Below, in pieces: positions 7,893 to 13,002 of a stretch of 13,002 nucleotides of DNA. The stretch is from NCBI GenBank assembly GCA_020722685.1, contig DYKH01000101.1, positions 1 through 13,002 of the forward strand, read 5' to 3'. Positions within the stretch are counted from its first letter, which is position 1. Every line of letters starts with the position of its first letter. The notes under the pieces are model-generated. The model ran no database searches. It was not told the origin of the DNA and worked only from the letters and a program-made list of their open reading frames with translations. Position numbers and translations under genes: made by a program. The stretch is from Caldithrix sp. Lineage in GTDB: Bacteria; KSB1; UBA2214; DYKH01.

Positions 7893-7983
7893 ACCCGGCG
7901 GGAGGTGGCTATTAGTAGAAACGGAGCATCCTTGCTTCCGTCTGGTCTTTCGGGGTAACCTCCCGCAGGTTTTGGCTATTTCC
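7881..7983. repeat. Large imperfect inverted repeat (long hairpin)
   Basis: The best-paired arms are 7887-7906 and 7958-7976: GCGGGAGGT on the left pairs with ACCTCCCGC on the right, and flanking bases also pair after small bulges. The apex forms its own hairpin at 7921-7941, where ACGGAGCA pairs with TGCTTCCGT with one bulged base. Pairing continues outward (AGAAAT with ATTTCC). The whole is about 100 nt long. It could be a mobile palindromic repeat or a structured leader RNA. No convincing protein gene covers it. Confidence 0.6.
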
Positions 7984-7986
7984 GTA

Positions 7987-8051
7987 GTAATCTTTTCAAG
8001 ATTACGACAGGGCTTGGTGATTCATAAATACTCCACTGCCTTGAAAAGATT
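7987..8051. repeat. Two mutually exclusive perfect inverted repeats upstream of rocD
   Basis: 7987-8005 is a perfect hairpin (GTAATCTT, loop TTC, AAGATTAC). The same left arm, extended (AATCTTTTCAAG, 7989-8000), is also a perfect 12-bp inverted match to CTTGAAAAGATT at 8040-8051. Both cannot form at once. There is no T-run after either. The remaining 8052-8311 shows only a small CGGCC/GGCCG hairpin near 8221-8236 and no clear promoter or gene. Confidence 0.6.
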
Positions 8052-8311
8052 CCTCTGAATGGCATTCTACACTTATGCTTCAACCTATGGTCGGCAGAAC
8101 TTTGTGCCTTCCTGTCTGGGTGGCAGATCATAATGCAGCCGTCCTGCTTGGAACCCGATCATCGGATCATAAATCGAGGGGAAAAATAACAGAATTTTGC
8201 ACCGAAAGCAAGAGAAAAGACGGCCACAATGGGCCGGAGAAAAGCTTGCTTTTTCACTGCTCAATTCTTACCTTTGACGGCGAGAAAGTAAATCAATTAA
8301 CCGGAGGTTCG

Positions 8312-9562
8312 ATGACTACCAAAGAAATTATCAGTATTGAAGATCAGTATGGCGCCCACAATTATCAGCCGCTAAACGTGGTTCTATCTCGTGCCAAAGG
8401 TGTGTGGGTCTGGGACGTCGACGGTAAGCGCTATTTGGATTTCCTCAGCGCCTACTCTGCCCTCAATCAGGGGCACTGCCATCCACGCATTGTTGCCAAG
8501 ATCAAGGAGCAGGCCGAAAGAATTACCTTGACCTCGCGGGCCTTTCGCAATGATCAGTTGCCGTTTCTCTGTAAAGAATTGTGTGAGCTCACCGGATTCG
8601 AGCGGGTGTTGCCGATGAATAGCGGCGCTGAAGCCGTAGAAACGGCCATCAAAATGGCGCGCAAGTGGGGATATACGGTCAAAGGCGTGCAAGATGGGCA
8701 GGCAGAAATCATCGTTTTTGCTAATAATTTTCATGGCAGAACTACTACGATCGTTGGCTTTTCCACTGAGGAGCAATACAGAAGAGACTTTGGTCCATTC
8801 ACTCCGGGATTCAGAATCGTCCCCTACAACGACGTGCAAGCATTGGCCGACGCCTTTCAAAAGAATACGGTGGCCGTCTTGGTCGAGCCAATTCAAGGCG
8901 AAGGCGGAATCAATGTGCCGCCCATGGGCTATCTGGAAGCGATTCAGGACCTCTGCCGCAAACACCGCAGCTTGATGATTGTGGATGAAATTCAAACCGG
9001 GCTTGGACGGTGTGGAAAATTGTTTGCCTATCAATATGAAAATGTCCAGCCGGATGCGGTGATCATTGCCAAAGCCTTGGGAGGAGGGTATTATCCCATT
9101 TCTGCTGTTTTGGCGCGCAAAGAGGTGTTGGACGTATTCAAGCCCGGTGATCATGGCAGCACTTTTGGCGGCAATCCATTGGCTTGCGCCATTGCTCGCG
9201 AGGCTTTGCGCGTGATTGTGGAAGAAAACTTGCCCCAGCGGGCATACGAAATGGGCCAGTATTTGATGGCAAAGCTTCGAACGCTGACAAGCCCGTTGAT
9301 TAAGGATATTCGCGGCAAAGGCCTATTGATCGGAATTGAATTGACGTCTGAGGCCGGCAGCGCCAGAAAATACATCGAAGCGCTGAAGGACGAAGGCCTG
9401 CTCTGCAAAGAAACGCACGACAAGGTGGTTCGCTTTGCCCCGCCCTTGGTAATCGGCAAGGACGAGATAGATTGGGCTTTTGAACGCATTCAAAGGGTCT
9501 TTCAGCAACCGGCGAAAAAGAGGGAAATAGGGTCTATCCAAAATGCGGTACAGACGACGTAG
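8312..9562 (+). CDS. rocD: Ornithine--oxo-acid aminotransferase
   Basis: 416 residues from the ATG at 8312, which has a GGAGG site 4 nt upstream; an upstream in-frame extension from 8075 (79 residues) has no family similarity and was excluded. It is a fold-type I, PLP-dependent class III aminotransferase. Lys254 in AKALGGGYYP is the Schiff-base lysine, Asp225 in IVDEIQTGLGR contacts the pyridine nitrogen, NSGAEAVETAIK (103-114) is the phosphate-binding block, and KPGDHGSTFGGNPLAC (277-292) is particularly close to ornithine aminotransferases. The reaction converts L-ornithine and 2-oxoglutarate to glutamate semialdehyde (which cyclises to pyrroline-5-carboxylate) and glutamate, linking arginine breakdown to proline and glutamate. 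It is cytoplasmic and stands alone here, with no arginase or P5C dehydrogenase nearby. Repeats of the same palindrome family flank it on both sides. A related acetylornithine or 4-aminobutyrate aminotransferase is less likely given the GGGYYP and GDHGSTFGGN blocks. Confidence 0.95.
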   Translation: MTTKEIISIEDQYGAHNYQPLNVVLSRAKGVWVWDVDGKRYLDFLSAYSALNQGHCHPRIVAKIKEQAERITLTSRAFRNDQLPFLCKELCELTGFERVLPMNSGAEAVETAIKMARKWGYTVKGVQDGQAEIIVFANNFHGRTTTIVGFSTEEQYRRDFGPFTPGFRIVPYNDVQALADAFQKNTVAVLVEPIQGEGGINVPPMGYLEAIQDLCRKHRSLMIVDEIQTGLGRCGKLFAYQYENVQPDAVIIAKALGGGYYPISAVLARKEVLDVFKPGDHGSTFGGNPLACAIAREALRVIVEENLPQRAYEMGQYLMAKLRTLTSPLIKDIRGKGLLIGIELTSEAGSARKYIEALKDEGLLCKETHDKVVRFAPPLVIGKDEIDWAFERIQRVFQQPAKKREIGSIQNAVQTT

Positions 9563-9575
9563 AGGCAACTGCTCA

Positions 9576-9818
9576 ATGCAGCCAAGCTATCATAAATTCC
9601 TATTCGGTCATACGCACAGCGATCCGGCTCAAACCAGGTATTTCACCGCGTAACCGGGAAGACCGGTGGGAACAACGCCCAATAAGCCGTGGCGTTTCGT
9701 CGTCATTACAATGTTTGTACTGTTCGTTTTGATATTCGGCTTCAGCATTGTCGAGTCCTTTCTCGAATGGACGAGCATTTTGTCAAAGCGAATTAGAAAA
9801 CAGACCCCAAGGGTGTAA
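9576..9818 (+). pseudogene. Possible decayed gene: GHTH motif, in-frame stop, then a membrane segment
   Basis: One frame reads 25 codons from the ATG at 9576, ending in a TAA at 9651-9653, and then continues open to a TAA at 9816-9818. The first part contains FLFGHTHSDP, which resembles the last metal-binding motif (GHTH) of calcineurin-like metallophosphoesterases. The second part contains a hydrophobic run, FVVITMFVLFVLIFGFSIV, followed by a basic tail (SKRIRKQ). A possible GTG start at 9666 would give a free-standing 50-residue single-span membrane protein, but its ribosome-binding site is poor. I cannot tell whether this is a small real membrane gene, the 3' remnant of a phosphoesterase, or chance. 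The opposite strand (9629-9826) is also open but looks less protein-like. Confidence 0.3.
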
Positions 9819-9830
9819 GTGATCACAGGA

Positions 9831-9911
9831 TGCGGTCACCCCTGCGAATGCCGGGGTCTCCTTCTGCCGTGTCATGGAAAGGAGATTCCTGCATTCGCAG
9901 GAATGACCGCA
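9831..9911. repeat. Family A palindrome pair downstream of rocD
   Basis: Two 33-nt arms, 9831-9863 and 9879-9911, are inverted copies with 28 of 33 positions matching and a 15-nt spacer. Each arm contains its own 8-bp stem with a 4-nt loop: ACCCCTGC/GCCGGGGT (one mismatch) and ATTCCTGC/GCAGGAAT. Four of the five differences between arms are paired changes that keep the inner stem. The units, the shared ATCTCC-type flank and the 15-nt spacer match the element at 7648-7720. Confidence 0.75.
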
Positions 9912-9937
9912 CCGGCAGGACACCCCGTGATGGGTTA

Positions 9938-10096
9938 CAAAAGAAGTAACAGTTCAGGTCCGTTGTCATTTCGAGCGGAGCGAGAAATCTGTATAACGAA
10001 ATATCTGCTAAATGTCCAAGTTCCCGCTGTAAAGATTCCTCCCTTCGGTCGGAATGACATTCATTTTTGACAGGGGCTGAACTGTTACCAAAAGAA
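9938..10096. mobile_element. MITE-like element, 143 bp, with 12-bp TIRs and 8-bp target duplication
   Basis: The terminal inverted repeats GTAACAGTTCAG (9946-9957) and CTGAACTGTTAC (10077-10088) are perfect. They are bounded by the perfect direct repeat CAAAAGAA at 9938-9945 and 10089-10096, as expected for a target-site duplication. Inside, 9965-9990 and 10033-10058 form a further inverted pair of 26-nt hairpin units separated by 42 nt. The element carries no gene, so it would need a transposase supplied from elsewhere. An intact TSD and TIR suggest a fairly recent insertion. It ends 42 nt before the URO-D-family start codon. Confidence 0.8.
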
Positions 10097-10102
10097 CAAT
10101 AA

Positions 10103-10108
10103 TATAAT
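10103..10108 (+). promoter_or_regulatory. Candidate -10 box for the URO-D-family gene
   Basis: An exact TATAAT lies 22 nt upstream of the start codon and 7 nt outside the right copy of the MITE target duplication. No good -35 is found at 16-18 nt upstream; that position falls within the MITE terminal repeat. A TTGACA in the element (10067-10072) is 30 nt away, too far for ordinary spacing. Without a -35 the call rests on the hexamer alone. Confidence 0.3.
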
Positions 10109-10130
10109 GCGTATTACTATAGCTGGATGA

Positions 10131-11147
10131 ATGCTGACCCGTCGTGAGCGGATAAAAACCATCATTGCCGGCCAGAAATCCGATCGCTGCGGCTTTTGGG
10201 TAGGCAATCCCCACGCAGACACCTGGCCGATTTATCATCGCTACTTTGGGACCACTTGTGAGGAGGAGTTCCGCCGTAAAGTCGGCGACGATCTGCGCTG
10301 GATTTGCCCGCATCAGTTCCCAGATTATTACCAGCATCCCTCCGGCCATAGTCTATGGTCAGGGAGCGAGGACAAAAAATCCCATGGCCAGGCCGGACCT
10401 TTGGCTGCCTGCCAGGACGTTGAAGAGGCGCTCGCTTTTCCGTGGCCGAATCCGGATTATCTGCATCTTGATGAATGCGTGCGTGCCCTAAAAAATGCCG
10501 GTGACGTCTATCGCGCCAGCGGTTTTTGGGCGCCGTTTTACCACGACATCATGAACCTGTTCGGCATGGAGGATTATCTCGTCAAGATGTATGAGCATCC
10601 CGAGGTGGTGCATGCGGTAACCGATCAGGTCTGCGGCTTTTACTATGAGGCCAACGAGCGCTTTTTTGCGGCCGCGGCGGATGCTGTGGACGGCTACTTC
10701 TTTGGCAATGATTTCGGCACCCAGCTCGATCTGATCATCAGTCCCCAGCAATTTGATAAGTTCATTCTCCCCTGGCTTCGCAAATTCACCACCCAAGCGC
10801 ATGAGCACGGCTATCAGGTCATCCTTCACTCATGCGGATCCATCTACAAGGTGATTGATCGATTAATTGAAGCAGGCGTGAATTGTTTGCATCCTTTGCA
10901 GGCGCTGGCCGCCAATATGGATGCCGAAACGCTGGCTCAAGAATTCAAGGGCAGGATTGCTTTTATGGGGGGAATCGACACCCAGCAACTGCTGGTGCAT
11001 GCGACCCCGGCCGAAGTCAAGGCGGAAGTGCGGCGAGTAAAAGAGCTGTTAGGGCCGAATCTCATCGTTAGTCCCAGCCACGAGGCGCTATTGCCCAACG
11101 TGCCGCCGGAGAATGTGTGGGCGATGGCGGAAGCGGCGCGCGAGTAA
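10131..11147 (+). CDS. Uroporphyrinogen decarboxylase (URO-D) family protein, probable methyltransferase type
   Basis: 338 residues. The fold signature is of the URO-D superfamily TIM barrel, but the substrate-binding arginines of true HemE near the N-terminus are not seen. Instead there is LHSCGSI (232-238) with His233 and Cys235, the H-x-C pair that binds zinc in MtaA/CmuA-type corrinoid methyltransferases, followed by the VNCLHPLQ block (250-257). FGNDFGTQ (191-198) is the acidic active-site block, and VSPSHEALLPNVPPENV (313-329) is the C-terminal signature of this branch, with His317 where other members have a third zinc ligand. The likely role is methyl transfer from a corrinoid or small molecule rather than haem synthesis, but the substrate is unknown. 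No corrinoid protein or reductive activator is in the window. The ATG has only a weak GGATG before it, and a MITE-like element lies just upstream. Confidence 0.92.
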   Translation: MLTRRERIKTIIAGQKSDRCGFWVGNPHADTWPIYHRYFGTTCEEEFRRKVGDDLRWICPHQFPDYYQHPSGHSLWSGSEDKKSHGQAGPLAACQDVEEALAFPWPNPDYLHLDECVRALKNAGDVYRASGFWAPFYHDIMNLFGMEDYLVKMYEHPEVVHAVTDQVCGFYYEANERFFAAAADAVDGYFFGNDFGTQLDLIISPQQFDKFILPWLRKFTTQAHEHGYQVILHSCGSIYKVIDRLIEAGVNCLHPLQALAANMDAETLAQEFKGRIAFMGGIDTQQLLVHATPAEVKAEVRRVKELLGPNLIVSPSHEALLPNVPPENVWAMAEAARE

Positions 11148-11207
11148 TCAGGGCGCTGAGCCTGAGGTCGAAGGCGGGTCTCTACCTTTTTGGAATCGGC
11201 GACGGCA

Positions 11208-11417
11208 TCAGTCTGGGAGGGCTTCCGGCGTCCAGTCACTCATCCATTTCCTTACTTTGGCGTATTCCGGTAACTCTTCTTCTGTCGGCGTCGACAGAAG
11301 AAGTGCTTGCAGCTTCTGCCCCACCTTTGTTGTTTCCTCAGTTGGCAGAAAAACTATCTCCAGCTTCTTGGCAGTGAAATTGGGCGGCAGATCGATGGTA
11401 ATAGACCTCGATTTCAC
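11208..11417 (-). CDS. Small antitoxin-like protein of unknown family
   Basis: 69 residues from a GTG (11415-11417). The layout is a short beta-rich N-terminus (VKSRSITIDLPPNFTAKKLE, then IVFLPTEE) followed by a charged linker and an acidic, Trp-containing tail (VRKWMSDWTPEALPD). This resembles the small antitoxins and antitoxin-like proteins that accompany PIN or RelE-type toxins, but I do not recognise a specific family. No toxin gene lies next to it: the URO-D-family gene ends 60 nt away on the opposite strand, and the TonB receptor is upstream. The ribosome-binding site at the GTG is poor; a strong GGGAGGAAAGG sits about 35 nt further upstream, where the frame is still open but has no standard start codon. 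The middle of the gene contains a perfect 12-bp inverted repeat. Confidence 0.5.
   Translation of the reverse strand: MKSRSITIDLPPNFTAKKLEIVFLPTEETTKVGQKLQALLLSTPTEEELPEYAKVRKWMSDWTPEALPD
11276..11303. repeat. Perfect 12-bp inverted repeat within the small gene
   Basis: CTTCTTCTGTCG (11276-11287) and CGACAGAAGAAG (11292-11303) are exact reverse complements with a 4-nt loop. On the coding strand it spans the codons for LLLSTPTEEE. A hairpin this stable in the middle of a short mRNA could affect translation or decay, but it may also be coincidence of the codons used. Confidence 0.6.
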
Positions 11418-11503
11418 CGTTTTTATCTGTCTGAATGCAATTATCCTTTCCTCCCGGGCCGGAAAACAATGCCATGGTAATTGAATTACGCCGGGCGCTG
11501 CCG

Positions 11504-11533
11504 ATTTCTCGTTCGCCTAAGCGAACACGAAAT
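11504..11533 (-). terminator. Hairpin downstream of the TonB receptor gene
   Basis: The arms ATTTC-TC-GTTCGC and GCGAAC-AC-GAAAT pair over 11 of 13 positions around a 4-nt loop (CTAA on the plus strand). It begins 33 nt after the receptor stop codon in its direction of transcription. There is no T-run, so it would not be a classical intrinsic terminator; it may be a 3' stabilising hairpin or a stray palindromic repeat. Confidence 0.3.
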
Positions 11534-11566
11534 AACAATTCTCCTTGCTCTTTCGTTCAAACGCTT

Positions 11567-13002
11567 TCAAAATTCTCCTTTCAATCCCGCCGTAAACGTC
11601 CGCATCGGCATCAAATTGCTCTCCATGGGAGCATAGTTGTATTGCAAAAGATTGTTCACTCCCACTTGCACGCCGAAATGGCCGATATCGTAGGACAATC
11701 TCAGGTCCACAAACTTCATCGGCACGCGCTGGTTGATGGGATAGATTTTCACCTCTTCGATGCGGCTGGCATATCGGTAATCCGCTTGGGCGGTGAGCGC
11801 TCCGATCCGCAGGGTAGCCTTTGCCGTGCCGATGACTTTGGGCCGGTAGGTCAGCGGTTCTTTGAAATTGAGATCCTGATGATCCATCACGGTAATGCTG
11901 GCGGTAATCCCGGGAATCATCTGTTGGCCAAAGAGATTGACCGGCATACTCCAATTGCTGGTGGCCTCGATTCCTTTGATTTGCGCGCGAGGGATGTTTC
12001 TAAACTGAATCTGGCCGCGAATCAAGTCCAGATGCGCCTCGATGAGCTCCCAATAGTCATTCTGAAAAAGCGAGAGGTCGATATTCCAATCCTTGGTGAA
12101 ATACTGACGCACGCCAAGGTCATAAGCCCAGGAGCTTTCCGCTTTCAGCCCGGGATTGGCTTTGATTTTGAAATTGAGGATGGACAGCTCCAAGAAGCGC
12201 TCGACAATCGTGGCCGCACGGAAACCGCTGCCGACCGAACCGCGCAAGCTGGTGTTCTGCCATGGCTGCCAGTTGACGCCCAAACGCGGACTGAACAAGT
12301 CCTCTCGGCGATCGCCAATAAGCTGATAGCGATCATAACGAAATCCCATGGTCATGCGCAGGTTTTGGCGCAGCTTCCACTCATCCTGCAAATAGGGACC
12401 GAGGAAATAACCGGTATGCTCACCAAAGTACTTGGTGCTGCCGGTGTCCTGCTGGTATTGCATGCCGACGGTGATGGTGTGGCCAAAATAGGGAATCCAA
12501 TCCGCCTGCAGCTCTACGCCTTGACCATAGGCAGGGTTGAAATCCGCACCGCGGCCGAACTGATTGCCCATCAATGAACGTACCATCGAAGCGCGAAAGT
12601 TGACCGCAAAACGCGAGGAGATGGGATAGGCCAATTTGGTATACAGATTCAACTGGTTGACTTTGGCGCGGTTTTCCAGATTACTCAGCTCGACCTCGTA
12701 TGGATCGTTGGGGCCTTTCCATTGTATGAAAAAACCGCGCTTGATAAAGCTATAAGCCGCATAGCCGGTCCACTTGATATTGTTTTTGAAGCGATAGTCA
12801 AACTTGCCGGTCAGATTGTATTTGTCGAAATCGCCAAGCTGGGAATAGCCGGTGGAGCGAAAGCGCCCGCCGGAGACACGCATGCCGAACGGCCCAAACC
12901 TTTTGCTATAGCTCACGTCTTGACGTTCATAATAGAGCCGGTTGGTGTTGGTCCATTTCCAAACGTCAAAATAGGGCGCATCATATTTGCCGCCGGAAAA
13001 GG
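11567..13002 (-). CDS. TonB-dependent outer-membrane receptor, C-terminal part (5' end beyond the window)
   Basis: 478 residues are visible, open to the right edge, so the signal peptide, carboxypeptidase-like domain (if any) and plug lie outside. The visible part is all beta-barrel: alternating aromatic strands such as FDYRFKNNIKWTGYAAY, QADWIPYFGHTITVGMQY, LRMTMGFRYDRY, and LSLFQNDYWELIEAH. The block FSPRLGVNWQPW followed by SLRGSVGSGFRAATIVERFLE is the conserved region of TonB-dependent receptors (usually GFRAP-x-x-x-E), followed by NPGLKAESSWAYDLGVRQYF. The chain ends in GLKGEF, with the C-terminal Phe needed for BAM-dependent insertion. It imports a siderophore, cobalamin, glycan or similar ligand across the outer membrane using TonB energy; the ligand cannot be told. 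Its presence shows the host has an outer membrane. Confidence 0.93.
   Translation of the reverse strand, partial: FSGGKYDAPYFDVWKWTNTNRLYYERQDVSYSKRFGPFGMRVSGGRFRSTGYSQLGDFDKYNLTGKFDYRFKNNIKWTGYAAYSFIKRGFFIQWKGPNDPYEVELSNLENRAKVNQLNLYTKLAYPISSRFAVNFRASMVRSLMGNQFGRGADFNPAYGQGVELQADWIPYFGHTITVGMQYQQDTGSTKYFGEHTGYFLGPYLQDEWKLRQNLRMTMGFRYDRYQLIGDRREDLFSPRLGVNWQPWQNTSLRGSVGSGFRAATIVERFLELSILNFKIKANPGLKAESSWAYDLGVRQYFTKDWNIDLSLFQNDYWELIEAHLDLIRGQIQFRNIPRAQIKGIEATSNWSMPVNLFGQQMIPGITASITVMDHQDLNFKEPLTYRPKVIGTAKATLRIGALTAQADYRYASRIEEVKIYPINQRVPMKFVDLRLSYDIGHFGVQVGVNNLLQYNYAPMESNLMPMRTFTAGLKGEF

Noticed and set aside
7810..8058. Plus-strand open frame of 82 codons
   Set aside because: It spans the large inverted repeat and the alternative hairpins, begins at a GTG without a ribosome-binding site, and looks like translation of repeat DNA.
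8075..8311. N-terminal extension of rocD
   Set aside because: No similarity to aminotransferases in these 79 codons, and the ATG at 8312 has a proper GGAGG site and matches the normal family start.
8384..9154. Minus-strand open frame of 256 codons
   Set aside because: Fully inside rocD on the opposite strand; rocD carries all catalytic residues.
9629..9826. Minus-strand open frame of 65 codons after rocD
   Set aside because: No ribosome-binding site or recognisable domain; the opposite strand has a better-formed membrane segment in the same interval.
11338..11538. Minus-strand frame overlapping the small antitoxin-like gene
   Set aside because: Starts at TTG within a hairpin and has no family features; the antitoxin-like frame is more protein-like.
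11435..12577. Long plus-strand open frame of 380 codons
   Set aside because: It is antisense to the TonB-dependent receptor, whose barrel motifs and terminal Phe are clear; the plus-strand translation is low-complexity and has no family features.
1..13002. CRISPR array, tRNA, rRNA, or a defence or secondary-metabolite cluster
   Set aside because: No regularly spaced direct repeats, no tRNA cloverleaf or rRNA segments noticed, and no such gene sets among the coding regions.

Overview
The window looks like chromosomal DNA of a bacterium from the FCB side of the tree (Calditrichota/KSB1-like or a relative). This is an inference from protein style: a lipoprotein with the PAYPNPF and WDGKDKNG signatures of FlgD-like Ig domains, a TonB-dependent outer-membrane receptor, PD40-propeller S9 peptidase architecture, and intergenic spaces loaded with short palindromic repeats. 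Nothing in the sequence fixes the taxon.

Layout. Positions 1-7559 are all on the minus strand. Read in the direction of transcription they are: trpS (tryptophanyl-tRNA synthetase), dedA (membrane protein) and an MFS transporter, closely spaced (27 and 30 nt gaps) and probably one operon; a CX5R tyrosine phosphatase; a secreted S9 prolyl-oligopeptidase-family peptidase; a small lipoprotein; and, after a 415-nt gap with a textbook sigma-70-type promoter, a cytidylate-kinase-like protein cut by the window start. Several of these genes use GTG starts (trpS, MFS, S9 peptidase), chosen from ribosome-binding sites, signal peptide or frame.

Positions 7560-8311 hold no convincing protein gene but are dense in inverted repeats. 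rocD (ornithine aminotransferase, plus strand, 8312-9562) follows. From 9563 to 10130 come a decayed-looking short frame with a GHTH motif and a membrane segment, a palindromic doublet of the same family as the one upstream of rocD, and a complete 143-bp MITE-like element with perfect 12-bp terminal inverted repeats and a perfect 8-bp target duplication. A URO-D-family protein with a putative zinc site (10131-11147, plus) starts 42 nt after the MITE. A small antitoxin-like protein (minus) and the C-terminal part of a TonB-dependent receptor (minus, running off the right edge) close the window.

The protein genes are mostly ordinary housekeeping and envelope functions; I see no defence system, CRISPR array, tRNA or rRNA. 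The more unusual content is (i) the lipoprotein whose FlgD-like Ig domain appears circularly permuted, (ii) two families of intergenic hairpin repeats whose arms co-vary, one built from GNA triloops and tandem G-A mismatches inside a MITE, and (iii) mutually exclusive hairpins and a mini-ORF with a perfect ribosome-binding site in the rocD upstream region.
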